Shown in pieces: positions 1 through 8,344 of a stretch of 64,000 nucleotides of DNA. The stretch is from Cenarchaeum symbiosum A. GTDB taxonomy: Archaea > Thermoproteota > Nitrososphaeria > Nitrososphaerales > Nitrosopumilaceae. The position numbers and the translations under genes are program-made. Positions within the stretch are counted from its first letter, which is position 1. Each line of letters opens with the position of its first letter. The stretch spans positions 194,832-258,831 of the forward strand of contig DP000238.1 of the NCBI GenBank assembly GCA_000200715.1, given 5' to 3'. Below the pieces are notes generated by a model. The model was not told the origin of the DNA and searched no databases. It worked only from the letters and a program-made list of their open reading frames with translations.

Positions 1-809
1 GGTTTGCAAAGTTCTTTGCAGACGCCGGCTATGAGGTGACTGGATATGATTCAGAGAACAAGGTGACTGGACGCGCCGTCATAAAGTCAGAATCGCTTGT
101 GGGATGCGTCCTCAAGGCAGACTATGTCCTGTTATGCACACCGACCCGCCGCACGCCTGAGATAATCCGCCTTATAGCAAAGGAGATGCGGCGCGGCGCC
201 TACATGATAGAGATATCGTCGCAAAAGTCAAAGACTGTATCCGCGCTGTCCAGGATGCCCCCAAAGATAAACCCCATATGCGTGCACCCGATGTTCGGGC
301 CCGGCACGCGCCGGATAGCCAACAGGAACATGATATCGATACCTGTCCGGGACGCCAAAAAGGAGCTTACTGTCGCAAAAGAACTCTTCCCCGGGGCGAG
401 CTTTGTCACTATCGATGCCGCCGAGCACGACAAGAGGATGGCCGTGATACTAGGGCTCACACACCTGGTAAACCTGGTCTTTGCAAGCGTGATATCACGT
501 GACGACAAGTCCGCTTTGACAGAGAGGATGTCGGGGACCACATTCAGGGCGCAAAAGATAATCTCAGAGAGCATATTGACAGAATCTCCGGAGCTTATAG
601 AGACCGTAATATCCAACCCGGAGATACGCCGGTATGCTGAAGAGTTCTGGAAGGACATTGGTAGATTGCTCACCGCCATCCAGGAGGCCAAGACAGAAGA
701 GATCACCGAGTATATCCGGGCCTGCCATGACAGGCTCACAGAGCACTCTGATCTTGATGATTCGTACAAGCGGCTCTATACCATGGTAAACGCGCTAGAC
801 CGCAAATAG
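1..809 (+). CDS. tyrA: Prephenate dehydrogenase, 5' end outside the window
   Basis: The frame is open from base 3, so the true start lies upstream and 268 codons are visible. The first residues (FAKFFADAGYEVTGYD) are the second half of a Rossmann beta-alpha-beta unit, so only the glycine-rich start is missing. HPMFGPG near residue 94 of the fragment is the conserved catalytic-histidine motif of the TyrA family. The C-terminal half is the helical dimerisation domain (MSGTTFRAQKIISESIL region). The enzyme oxidatively decarboxylates prephenate in tyrosine synthesis in the cytoplasm. A NUDIX gene starts one base after its stop, so the two are probably cotranscribed. The family call is firm; whether it uses prephenate or arogenate cannot be read here. 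Confidence 0.88.
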   Translation, partial: FAKFFADAGYEVTGYDSENKVTGRAVIKSESLVGCVLKADYVLLCTPTRRTPEIIRLIAKEMRRGAYMIEISSQKSKTVSALSRMPPKINPICVHPMFGPGTRRIANRNMISIPVRDAKKELTVAKELFPGASFVTIDAAEHDKRMAVILGLTHLVNLVFASVISRDDKSALTERMSGTTFRAQKIISESILTESPELIETVISNPEIRRYAEEFWKDIGRLLTAIQEAKTEEITEYIRACHDRLTEHSDLDDSYKRLYTMVNALDRK

Positions 810-810
810 C

Positions 811-1200
811 TTGATAGAACACAGGGTATCCACCGCTTTTGTCTGCTGCCGCGGCAGATATCTGATAGTCAGGAGGAGCTCATCCGTGCGCACCATGCGC
901 GGGCTGTGGGGCGGGATAAGCGGAAAAATTGAAGACGGCGAGGATCCATTGTACAGGGCAGTCACAGAAGTGTACGAGGAGGCGGGCATTGGCGATATGA
1001 TACTGTTGAAGAGCGCGGGTGGTGTTCCGATAGAGGGCGAGGGGAAAAAGTGGCTTGTACACCCGTTTCTATTCGGGGTCGATGATGATACAGTGCGGCT
1101 CAACTGGGAAAATGACGAGTACAAATGGGTGGGCCCCGACCTGTCAGGGCTTGCTACCGTCCCTGGCCTGCAGGGGCTTCTCCTGGGGCTTGTCGGCTGA
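811..1200 (+). CDS. NUDIX hydrolase
   Basis: A 129-residue protein with a TTG start one base after the tyrA stop. The Nudix box spans residues 38-60: Gly38, five residues, Glu44, seven residues, then TEVYEEAGI. The usual Arg of the REUxEE core is Thr52, while the metal-binding glutamates 53, 56 and 57 are kept. Such enzymes hydrolyse nucleoside diphosphates linked to another group; the substrate cannot be inferred. The last 57 bases overlap thiC on the other strand, so the C-terminus is encoded antisense to the end of thiC. Confidence 0.8.
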   Translation: MIEHRVSTAFVCCRGRYLIVRRSSSVRTMRGLWGGISGKIEDGEDPLYRAVTEVYEEAGIGDMILLKSAGGVPIEGEGKKWLVHPFLFGVDDDTVRLNWENDEYKWVGPDLSGLATVPGLQGLLLGLVG

Positions 1201-2499
1201 TTCGTCGTATTCGCGCTGTTTTGGCAGCATGATGTAGACGCAGGCGCTCCCGCACATTGTACAGGGGACGCCGTTGCCCGGGTGCTGCCCTGTCCTTGTG
1301 TGTATGCGGGCGGCTTCCTCAGGGTCTATCGACAGGGCCAGCTGCGATTCCCAGTCGAGTGTGCGCCGCGCTTCTGCCATCTTGATGTCCCACTTTATCG
1401 CCTTGTCCCTTAGCTTTACGAGGTCTCCCGCATGGGCAGCTATCCTGTATGCGATGAGGCCCGCCTTTACCTCTTCTGCGTTGGGCAGGGCCAGGTGTTC
1501 CGAGGGTGTAAGATAGCATAAAAGATCCACACCTTCTGCCGCCGATACTGCCGCCCCTATGGCGCTAGCTATGTGGTCGTGGCCCGATGCGATATCTGTG
1601 ACCAGCGGGCCCAGCACGTAATACGGGACTGCCCCTATGAGGGATTTTGCAAGCTTTACGTTGGCGGCCACCTGGTCTAGCGGTACATGGCCGGGGCCCT
1701 CCACCATTACCTGCACGTCGGATTCGTGCGCCCTCTTTGTCAGCCTGGCTATGTTGATCATCTCCTGCACCTGGAGCTCGTCATGGGAGTCCAGTATGGA
1801 GCCTGGCCTGAGCGCGTCTCCAAGGCTGAATGTCACATCGTACTTTCTAGCAATCTCTATGAGATAGTCATAGTTGGAATAGTACGGGTTCTCTTTGTTG
1901 TGCTTTAGCATCCATGCGGCGGTAATTGTTCCCCCCTTGCTGACTACGCCGCCGTGGCGCTTTACCTTCATTATCCTCTCGGCTATCTCTTTTGTTATCC
2001 CCGAGTGTATGGTGGTATAGTCGACGCCGTCTTTTGCATTGTTCTCAAAGGCGGATATAAAGTCATCTTCAGTTATTAGCAGCGGGTTGTGGTGCTCCTC
2101 TACGCCCCTGCTGTATGCCTCGTATATCGGGACTGTCCCGAATGTTATGGGCGCCTCTGTGAGCAGCCTTCTGCGAATCTCCGCTACTGGCCCGCCGTCG
2201 CTCAGATCCATTATGGTATCGGCGTGATACTTTACAGCGGTCCTGGCCTTTTCAGCCTCTTCGTCGGGGTTTACGTTGAGGGTGGAGGTGCCGATGTTCA
2301 CGTTGACTTTTGTCTTGAGGCCGGTCCCTATGCCGACCCGGTGGACCTTTTCTTTTCTCTCTACATTATGGGGGATTATGATGGACCCCTGGGCCATCTT
2401 GGGGAGGAGCCATTCCAGGGTGACGTCCTCGTCCTGTGCCACCCTCTTCATCTCGTCTGTGGCTACCCCGCGCCTGGCGGAGGCCATCTGCGTACTCAT
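1144..2499 (-). CDS. thiC: Phosphomethylpyrimidine synthase ThiC
   Basis: A 451-residue radical SAM enzyme that rearranges aminoimidazole ribotide into the hydroxymethylpyrimidine phosphate of thiamine. The cluster-binding motif is near the C-terminus as Cys413, Cys416 and Cys420 (CTMCGSAC), spacing CX2CX3C. Family blocks such as MVEGPGHVPLDQV and the GADGVD-like SAAEGVDLLCYLTPSEHL region are intact. The chosen ATG lies 26 bases after a TATA-like box at 2521-2530, which implies a leaderless transcript; a second in-frame ATG follows four codons later. It overlaps the NUDIX gene tail to tail by 57 bases. A ThiD-ThiN fusion gene for later steps lies 2.5 kb away. I saw no TPP riboswitch upstream. 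Confidence 0.95.
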   Translation of the reverse strand: MSTQMASARRGVATDEMKRVAQDEDVTLEWLLPKMAQGSIIIPHNVERKEKVHRVGIGTGLKTKVNVNIGTSTLNVNPDEEAEKARTAVKYHADTIMDLSDGGPVAEIRRRLLTEAPITFGTVPIYEAYSRGVEEHHNPLLITEDDFISAFENNAKDGVDYTTIHSGITKEIAERIMKVKRHGGVVSKGGTITAAWMLKHNKENPYYSNYDYLIEIARKYDVTFSLGDALRPGSILDSHDELQVQEMINIARLTKRAHESDVQVMVEGPGHVPLDQVAANVKLAKSLIGAVPYYVLGPLVTDIASGHDHIASAIGAAVSAAEGVDLLCYLTPSEHLALPNAEEVKAGLIAYRIAAHAGDLVKLRDKAIKWDIKMAEARRTLDWESQLALSIDPEEAARIHTRTGQHPGNGVPCTMCGSACVYIMLPKQREYDESADKPQEKPLQARDGSKP

Positions 2500-2520
2500 G
2501 CTATGGGATAAACCCCCCCG

Positions 2521-2530
2521 AATTTAAGTA
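2521..2530 (-). promoter_or_regulatory. TATA box of thiC
   Basis: On the minus strand this reads TACTTAAATT, centred 26 bases before the thiC ATG. The spacing predicts transcription starting at or within a base or two of the start codon. This leaves no room for a leader riboswitch. Confidence 0.6.
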
Positions 2531-2917
2531 ATAACGGGCGGGGGGCATATCAAACCTGAGCGTTCTGCCCTGGTCTTGCATAGGGCGTGCATGATCGGCG
2601 ATGCTGTGGTTGGGTACCGCCGGCAGTCTATCATGCCTGCTTGCTTGAAACCCATGCCGTCGTTCACGATATGCGTCACAGCCCATGAGGTGTACAGCGC
2701 CATCCCAGGAGCCGCACATTGTGCCATTCCATAGCTGTATGCGATGCCCGGCTGTTCTATGAATCCTTTGGCAGATGGGCACTTGACTGGATCTTGCCCG
2801 CTGATATCTCGCCTGGACACTCCAGCTTTGTATGTTCAATCTCAAATGGATTTTTTTATTCTGGATGCCCTTGTTTGCTGTACAGGATAAATGCGCTGCA
2901 AGTGAGCAAAATATTGG
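2531..2917. other. Intergenic stretch without a clear gene
   Basis: It separates divergent thiC from the gene at 2948. A minus-strand frame from GTG 2820 to 2524 encodes 98 residues with several Cys and Met, but it has no recognisable domain, no box at the usual distance, and it ends inside the thiC promoter. I cannot support it as a gene. An A/T-rich patch with a T7 run lies at 2850-2860. Confidence 0.3.
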
Positions 2918-2947
2918 TATATAAGAAAGGAAGCCTCGCGCGTTTTA

Positions 2948-3520
2948 ATGTGGCCCGATCCTGAAGGTCTGAGCTTGTTTATGACATGGTGCAACGCGCC
3001 AGACGAGTACAAGAAAAGCATCAAGGAGTTGTCATTTACGTATGCAATGCATGTAGGAGGGGAGTGGAATCCAAGCACGGGTGTCATGAAGGTGAATCCG
3101 GAAATACCCGACATGGCGCAGGCTGATTTTATGAGGGACGAGCTTATACACGCGACATGGACCCTGTGGGGGGCCAACAGGCATAAAGAATTTCAAAACG
3201 GCATACAAGACATGGAGCCGCTGACCCCGCACTCGGCATCCTGGAAGTCCTCCAATCACAAAGTAATCTGGGAGAGGGTCAGTCAACTTGTCACAGATGC
3301 CATCAGCAGCGGCGACAAGGCGGGACACGGCGCCCGGATTCCCCTTCGACTGATCGACATAGAGCTCGGCTTTACGGATGACGACTACAAGCCGGAGGGC
3401 AGGGCCCAGAAATGGGCCGAACACGGCCTGTCATATGCGGAGCATATCTACGCCAACATGTCATATTCTGTCCTCATGAAAATCCGAACCGAGAAAAAAC
3501 CCGACAAGGATGATGGATAA
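2948..3520 (+). CDS. Hypothetical protein with an ExxH-like motif
   Basis: A 190-residue soluble protein I do not recognise. A strong TATA box (TATATAAG, 2918-2925) lies 28 bases before the ATG, so it should have its own leaderless transcript. Residues around 61-68 read RDELIHATW, in which ELIH resembles the ExxH half of a zincin metallopeptidase HExxH site, but the first His is Asp and no third metal ligand is obvious. The N-terminal region (SIKELSFTYAMHVGGEWNP) looks like a beta-rich fold. A zinc-protease-related or purely structural role are both possible; neither is shown. Confidence 0.65.
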   Translation: MWPDPEGLSLFMTWCNAPDEYKKSIKELSFTYAMHVGGEWNPSTGVMKVNPEIPDMAQADFMRDELIHATWTLWGANRHKEFQNGIQDMEPLTPHSASWKSSNHKVIWERVSQLVTDAISSGDKAGHGARIPLRLIDIELGFTDDDYKPEGRAQKWAEHGLSYAEHIYANMSYSVLMKIRTEKKPDKDDG

Positions 3521-3605
3521 AACAGGACAGATGCTGCCAACAGCGTGGCTCGGAAAATCCCGGATGCTTACCATGTCGGTCTGACCGCACGGTTCCCGGT
3601 AGATT

Positions 3606-3854
3606 CTATGGCTCGGGGGAAGGCTTGCGCCAGCCGTCGACTATATCCGCGGGCTTCATCGATTTGGGGATGAACTTCCATTCCATGGTGTATACTATCT
3701 CATTTTCTTTGTTGATGTGCATCTTGCGCACCCATGCTGAATTCTTTTTATCTGTTATCCCATAATATGGGTCCATGTAAAACCAAAGTTCGTTTGGATC
3801 TATTGCCGGCTCACCTGTGTCGTTTTTCTCGGACAATGTTTCACACCGTGCCAT
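3606..3854 (-). CDS. Small hypothetical protein
   Basis: An 82-residue polar protein with several aromatic residues (LWFYMDPYYG, YTMEWKFIP) and no Cys cluster or membrane segment. Composition looks protein-like, but no TATA box sits at the usual distance; the only one, around 3858-3866 on this strand, is too close to the ATG. The start is therefore uncertain. I do not recognise a family. The flanks (3521-3605 and 3855-4101) hold no other supported gene. Confidence 0.45.
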   Translation of the reverse strand: MARCETLSEKNDTGEPAIDPNELWFYMDPYYGITDKKNSAWVRKMHINKENEIVYTMEWKFIPKSMKPADIVDGWRKPSPEP

Positions 3855-4101
3855 TCGCTATATGTACCTGTCCATGCGGGAACCGCGGGCGTGCCCCTGA
3901 ACATGTGAGACTCCCCTGACACGGCCCGGGCCCTTTTGGACAGCCTCTTTTCAGGGCATACACTGGTAGTTATGCACCGCCGGAATTGACATTCATGGAA
4001 ATTTGCCTCCGGTGCGAAACCCGATTTCAGGCGGCTGTTTTACCTGGGCGGCCTTTTAACTATGGCCAAGCCTTGGGCCCCACTCTGACAAAAATATAAT
4101 T

Positions 4102-4707
4102 GTGCGCATGATCACATTATCCGATGAACAACATGAAACAATCCAACTCCTGCTGGGGCGGGATCTGTGCTGCCATGGCATCCGGGGCCGGCTCTTGCAT
4201 CGGATACTTCCATGGTTCCGGTACGGGGCCCGGGTGGAATACATGAAGGCACACGTGGGCCCGCACTACCTGATGGTCATGCCTGCCCAGACATACAGGG
4301 ACATACTTGGGGAACTGGAGGCCGGCGGCTGGACCTACGACGACCTGCTCCGAGACCAGCCCCCCTCTCCGTCCCTGAGGGAAGGCAAGCTGGTAAAAGA
4401 GTACTTTTTGGAGAAAAGCGTGGTCCTGCATCTCTCCCTCAAGGATGGAGGGGGGTGGGCCTATTATTCCGACATACCCCAGTACCAATACTGGTGGCAG
4501 GAGCTCTTGATCAATATTGCCGGAAACGAATTCAAGGTGGAATGGCCCCCGATGCCCATGCCCGAGGATGTGTCCCGCTGGGTGCATGCCCGGCTCGATG
4601 AGGACAATCTGACCATAGACTGGCTGGCCCGGGACTGCATAAAGCACATAACCGACCGGATGGGCGCCGAAGACCGCCGCTGGGACACCCTTGGCGGGTA
4701 TGGGTGA
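4102..4707 (+). CDS. Hypothetical protein
   Basis: A 201-residue protein of unknown family, rich in Trp and acidic residues toward the C-terminus (WLARDCIKHITDRMGAEDRRW). The first possible start is GTG 4102; ATG 4108 two codons later is equally likely. An A/T-rich stretch at 4091-4100 is too close for the usual leaderless spacing, and TTTTAACTA near 4054 would leave a leader of about 25 bases. A 221-codon frame on the opposite strand (4117-4782) covers the same region and I take it as a shadow. Confidence 0.55.
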   Translation: MRMITLSDEQHETIQLLLGRDLCCHGIRGRLLHRILPWFRYGARVEYMKAHVGPHYLMVMPAQTYRDILGELEAGGWTYDDLLRDQPPSPSLREGKLVKEYFLEKSVVLHLSLKDGGGWAYYSDIPQYQYWWQELLINIAGNEFKVEWPPMPMPEDVSRWVHARLDEDNLTIDWLARDCIKHITDRMGAEDRRWDTLGGYG

Positions 4708-4816
4708 CATTCGGCATATCGCCTGAATGTGCGCCGTGCTGTTTGCATGACGGTGCCATGATAGGCGGCGTGGAGATCTCACTTGTACCTATTCTGTTAG
4801 GTGAACACAGATCGTC

Positions 4817-4824
4817 CTTATATG
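4817..4824 (+). promoter_or_regulatory. TATA box upstream of the small zinc protein and thiDN
   Basis: CTTATATG is centred 28 bases before the ATG at 4849. It probably drives both the 31-codon zinc protein and the ThiD-ThiN gene, which begins 28 bases after the small gene ends. Confidence 0.5.
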
Positions 4825-4848
4825 CATGAACGACGTAATATATGAGAC

Positions 4849-4944
4849 ATGAAGACAATAAGGGAATGCAGGCATTGTGGCAGAGAGTTCCTCGATTCTG
4901 TGAGCGAATTCTGCTCATTCAAGTGCGTCCAAGAGACGTCCTGA
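4849..4944 (+). CDS. 31-residue zinc-finger microprotein
   Basis: The reading frame is 31 codons with four cysteines arranged CX2C-X11-CX3C (Cys7, Cys10, Cys22, Cys26: CRHC and CSFKC). This is a minimal zinc-binding knuckle pair. It has its own TATA box at leaderless distance and lies 28 bases upstream of thiDN. It could be a small regulator or a structural peptide. Its reality rests on the cysteine pattern and the promoter, both of which are visible. Confidence 0.6.
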   Translation: MKTIRECRHCGREFLDSVSEFCSFKCVQETS

Positions 4945-4972
4945 TCGCACCGCGCATCCGGGATATAGACTG

Positions 4973-6289
4973 ATGGCAAAACGCGCCGCCCCGTACGTGC
5001 TCACCGTAGCGGGCTCCGACCCGTCGTCTGGCGCCGGCATACAGGGCGACCTTGGGACAATATCCCGGATGGGCTGCACGGGGCTTTCTGTAATAACTGC
5101 AATAACGGCCCAGAACTCGTCAGGGTTCACAGGCGCCGAGCCCGTGCCCACCAGTATGGTCGCATTGCAAATGCAGGCGGTCCTCTCCGATTATGATGTA
5201 TCCGCGGTAAAGGTGGGCATGGTGCTCACGGTCCCAGTCATAAGGGCCGTATCTAGAGGGTTGGAAGAACTTGATGTTCCCGTGGTGCTCGACCCTGTAA
5301 TGCACTCGACTACCGGCGGCAGGCTGCTCGATGATGCAGCGCTCCCTGCACTTTCTAAACATCTAGTTTCCAGGGCTGATGTGGTGACCCCCAATGCGTC
5401 AGAGCTTGCTGTACTGTCCGGCATGAAGGCGGGCACGGCGGTCCAGGCTCGAACAGCAGCAACAAAACTGCTGGACAGGGGCGCCGGGGCGGTGGCGGTC
5501 ACGGGCCTGGCCGGACGGGGCAAGATATACGACCAGGTGGTCACATCAAAAGAGCACTTTGAGGTATCCGGCAGGAGGATAAGGGGCGAGAGCCACGGGG
5601 GCGGGTGCGCCTATTCTGCTGCAATGGCGGCATCGCTCGCACGAGGAATGGGCCTCAAGGCAGCAGCCCGGGAGGCGGCCGAGCATTCAAGGCGCTCCAT
5701 AGCATCGACAAGATCCGGCAGGGGCCTGCCTACGGTCTCGCACGGCCCCCGGGACAGAATAGAGGAGGAGCTGCAGGAATCCATTGGCGACTTTGTCCTC
5801 GATGATAACGCATGGAGGCACATACCCGAATGCCAGACAAACTTTGTCTATTCCAAAGAGCGCCCTAGATCCATATCCGGAATACTCGGAGTCGAGGGCC
5901 GTATAGTCCGGTGTGGGAACAGGGCGGTTATGGCGGGCAGGCTTGAGTACGGCGGCTCGAGGCACGTTGCAGCAGCAGTCCTAGAGGCAGGCAGGGCCCA
6001 TCCCTCGATACGGTCTGCCGCCAACATCAGGTACGATATACGCACGATAAAGATCATGAAGAAAAAGGGCATGATGGTCCTCTCGTACGATAGAACAAGC
6101 GAGCCTGCATCCTCAAAGTCCAGGGAGGGATCGTCTGTCCGCTGGGGGGTGCGCGCGGCGCTGGCAGGATCCCGGGATATTCCGGATGCGATCTATCACA
6201 CAGGCGATCACGGCAAAGAGCCCATGATTATAATATTTGGAAAAAAGCCATCCGATGTAATGGACAAGATACGCGCGATACTGACCTAG
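4973..6289 (+). CDS. thiDN: Bifunctional HMP(-P) kinase / ThiN-type thiamine-phosphate synthase
   Basis: A 438-residue fusion. Residues 1 to about 255 are a ThiD ribokinase-fold kinase (TVAGSDPSSGAGIQGD, DPVMHSTTGGRLLD, VTPNASELAVLSG). From about 265 to the end is a ThiN domain (NFVYSKERPRSISGILGVEG; IRYDIRTIKIMKKKG), which in archaea replaces ThiE and joins pyrimidine and thiazole moieties. ThiD phosphorylates hydroxymethylpyrimidine and its phosphate. The anion-hole motif near residue 209 reads HGGGCAYS where the usual form is GTGC, so one Thr is Gly. The stop codon shares a CTAG with the convergent gene at 6286. Confidence 0.92.
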   Translation: MAKRAAPYVLTVAGSDPSSGAGIQGDLGTISRMGCTGLSVITAITAQNSSGFTGAEPVPTSMVALQMQAVLSDYDVSAVKVGMVLTVPVIRAVSRGLEELDVPVVLDPVMHSTTGGRLLDDAALPALSKHLVSRADVVTPNASELAVLSGMKAGTAVQARTAATKLLDRGAGAVAVTGLAGRGKIYDQVVTSKEHFEVSGRRIRGESHGGGCAYSAAMAASLARGMGLKAAAREAAEHSRRSIASTRSGRGLPTVSHGPRDRIEEELQESIGDFVLDDNAWRHIPECQTNFVYSKERPRSISGILGVEGRIVRCGNRAVMAGRLEYGGSRHVAAAVLEAGRAHPSIRSAANIRYDIRTIKIMKKKGMMVLSYDRTSEPASSKSREGSSVRWGVRAALAGSRDIPDAIYHTGDHGKEPMIIIFGKKPSDVMDKIRAILT

Positions 6290-6762
6290 CTTGCCGTCTT
6301 GCACTCTGTCTTCAGTGATTTTACCGTGGTAAAGTAGGCAAGCAGCAGCACGGCTATGGCTGCAGCCCGTATGGGCACCTCATAGTTTGTAAGAAATGCA
6401 GACGCTGCCGCGCCCACGCTGCCAAATGTTGAAAACAATGCAAAGCCCACGGGCCCGCAGCCGCACGCGCCGGCCATCGCGCCGACCACCGATCCAGAGA
6501 ACCTCCAGGAACCGCTCTTCCTTGACGCGCCAAGCATCCTCATCCTGTGTATGTTCATCGGTATGATAAGCCCGGAGAGTCCCGCCAGCACGACTATCAA
6601 TACAAGGCTGAGCTCGGTACCTGCCGGCACATGCCCTATCAGATACGGCTCGTAAAAGACAAACTCGGATATTATCAGCAGGGGCACAAGCATGCCTGCA
6701 AATATGCACGCGGCCAGTGCCACGCGCGAATAACTAGAATAGACCAGCCGGAGTGGGTGCAA
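6286..6762 (-). CDS. Integral membrane protein, DsbA partner
   Basis: A 158-residue protein with about four hydrophobic helices (residues 13-34, 48-70, 88-112 and 130-148). It contains a small Gly/Cys cluster ACGCGPVGF between helices and a basic loop around 75-85. It begins with TTG one base after the stop of the DsbA-like gene, so the two form an operon. This suggests a membrane protein that works with the thiol oxidoreductase, for example in redox recycling, as VKOR or DsbB do elsewhere. No VKOR signature is evident, so that remains inference. Confidence 0.75.
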   Translation of the reverse strand: MHPLRLVYSSYSRVALAACIFAGMLVPLLIISEFVFYEPYLIGHVPAGTELSLVLIVVLAGLSGLIIPMNIHRMRMLGASRKSGSWRFSGSVVGAMAGACGCGPVGFALFSTFGSVGAAASAFLTNYEVPIRAAAIAVLLLAYFTTVKSLKTECKTAS

Positions 6763-6763
6763 C

Positions 6764-7402
6764 TCACACCGTCGAGTCTAGGACGTTTTTGAACACGGAA
6801 AACGGCTGCGCGCCCACTATCGTCTCTGTGCGGCCGTCCTCGAATATTATCGCAAAGGTGGGCGTGCCAGATACCCCGAACTCCCTGGCTTCCGCCACGT
6901 TCGACTGGACGCGCCCCTGGTGCTTGTTGGAGTCAAGGCAGCCATCAAAGACGCCCGGATCGAGCCCAAGGTCGAACGCAAACGCCTTGAGCCTCTCCCT
7001 CGAGGCCCATCCGCTGTCTATCTGGGGGTCCTGCAGGGTGTACAGCATGTCGTGGTATTCCCAGTACATCCCCTGGTCGCCCGCACAGTACGCCGCCACG
7101 GACGCCGGGAGCGAGTCCCGTCCGAGAAACGCCATGTCGACAAAGACAAACTTTACCATGCCCGTCTCTATGTATTCTTCAGTTATCCCGGGCTTTGTAT
7201 TATGGAACCAGTTGTAGCACTGGTGGCACTGGTAGTCGCCAAACTCTACTATTGTAATGGGCGCATCGGCATTCCCCACTACGGGCGAGCCATTCGAGGT
7301 GTCTATCATGCCGGCAGCGCCTTGCCCGGACATGGACACGCCTGCTACTGCGATCCCTATGATGACGGCTGCTGCAATGCCCCCTATGACTGCCTTCTTC
7401 AT
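6764..7402 (-). CDS. DsbA-like thiol-disulfide oxidoreductase, membrane-anchored
   Basis: A 212-residue protein. Residues 4-25 are a hydrophobic N-terminal segment (signal peptide or anchor). The thioredoxin-fold active site is CHQC near residue 60 in the block VEFGDYQCHQCYNW, and the cis-proline loop is GVSGTPTFAI. The fold has the helical insertion of the DsbA/Thioredoxin_4 family. It would form or shuffle disulfides in exported proteins outside the membrane. A TATA box near 7423-7431 lies about 25 bases before the ATG. A membrane-protein gene follows one base later. Confidence 0.88.
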   Translation of the reverse strand: MKKAVIGGIAAAVIIGIAVAGVSMSGQGAAGMIDTSNGSPVVGNADAPITIVEFGDYQCHQCYNWFHNTKPGITEEYIETGMVKFVFVDMAFLGRDSLPASVAAYCAGDQGMYWEYHDMLYTLQDPQIDSGWASRERLKAFAFDLGLDPGVFDGCLDSNKHQGRVQSNVAEAREFGVSGTPTFAIIFEDGRTETIVGAQPFSVFKNVLDSTV

Positions 7403-7513
7403 AACGACAGGGCCTGCATGGAGCTTAAAAAATGTACGGCATGAGCCTGCAGGGTCCGCGGGCTGCCCCGAATCCCGCGTATGGGGCTGATTGCCCCGTA
7501 TTCCAAGAGGTTC

Positions 7514-7702
7514 CTATTTGCCCTTGAAGAACTTGACTACCCTTGAGATTGCCGAGTCCAGAGGGCAGGCATCCATCGAGAAGCCCGAATGGCCCTCTGT
7601 GTGGCGCTCCATATGGCGCTCGAACCGCTCCCTCGAGTCAAAGACCTCATTGCACTTTTCACAGTACACTTTTGCGGCTTTGCCGCCTTTCTGATCTTCC
7701 AT
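7514..7702 (-). CDS. Small C2H2 zinc-finger protein
   Basis: A 62-residue protein with one C2H2 finger in residues 14-34: CX2C-X12-HX3H (CEKCNEVF then HMERH). The rest is short and basic at the C-terminus (VVKFFKGK). A single finger usually binds nucleic acid weakly or mediates protein contact. Its promoter is shared with the divergent gene at 7757. Confidence 0.8.
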   Translation of the reverse strand: MEDQKGGKAAKVYCEKCNEVFDSRERFERHMERHTEGHSGFSMDACPLDSAISRVVKFFKGK

Positions 7703-7724
7703 GGCACACTTAGGGGCCGGACTC

Positions 7725-7734
7725 TTATAAATAT
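7725..7734. promoter_or_regulatory. Shared bidirectional TATA element
   Basis: TTATAAATAT is centred 28 bases before the plus-strand ATG at 7757 and 27 bases before the minus-strand ATG at 7702. The near-symmetric A/T element can be read as a TATA box in both directions, and no other candidate exists for either gene. Confidence 0.6.
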
Positions 7735-7756
7735 CCTGTACGGGGGCCCACGTGAT

Positions 7757-8275
7757 ATGAGAGACGAATCGCTAGAGGCCAAATGCAATGGATCACGCGA
7801 ACAGCTCTGGGACAAGCTTCGCAGGCACAGATCCAAACTGTTTCACGGGCGCAGCGAGATGTCCTGCGTGATAAACGCCGCTGCCAGCATAGGGGACCTG
7901 CAGGTAAAACTCGTCCTGGCATCGGCCCAGCTGCCAGACAAAAACAATCTGACCGTCTGGATGCACCTGTTAAACAATGGAAACAGGCCCGCTGTCATGG
8001 AACAGGACAGGTCGGCCATTGTCGTGTCTCTAAAAGAGTCCGCAGAAAGCGAGGAGTACTATCCCACTGACTATGACGGCGTGGGTGGCCTCTCCAAGCC
8101 AGAGGTTGTATTTCCTGAAACGTCAAAGTACAGGGGGCTGCAGTTCCCCTGGCTTGCCGGCGCATGCGGGCTGTACCTGGTGGTAGACCAGATGTACCAC
8201 AAGATCGAGGTCTTTATCCCCCCCATACCGGATGTGCCCGAGGCCGGCTTCTCCCGGCTGGGCACGCCGTGCTAA
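7757..8275 (+). CDS. Hypothetical protein
   Basis: A 172-residue protein of unknown family. The ATG at 7757 is chosen over upstream in-frame starts because it lies 28 bases after the shared TATA element. The protein looks like a soluble alpha/beta domain, with strands such as LQVKLVLASAQL and GLYLVVDQMYHKIEVFIPP. No catalytic motif is visible. It faces a small zinc-finger gene across a common promoter, so the two may be controlled together. Confidence 0.6.
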   Translation: MRDESLEAKCNGSREQLWDKLRRHRSKLFHGRSEMSCVINAAASIGDLQVKLVLASAQLPDKNNLTVWMHLLNNGNRPAVMEQDRSAIVVSLKESAESEEYYPTDYDGVGGLSKPEVVFPETSKYRGLQFPWLAGACGLYLVVDQMYHKIEVFIPPIPDVPEAGFSRLGTPC

Positions 8276-8344
8276 AACCGCATTTGCATATCTTGGCGGC
8301 AGGCGGAGCTGCCCCTTGCACCGGGGCAATCCATACGGTTCGTC

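Noticed and set aside
2500-2947. Possible TPP riboswitch upstream of thiC
   Set aside because: The TATA box is 26 bases before the ATG, leaving no leader, and I found no CUGAGA or other conserved TPP-aptamer block.
4117-4782. 221-codon minus-strand frame
   Set aside because: No promoter or domain; the plus-strand gene in the same place has a better composition. Neither is certain.
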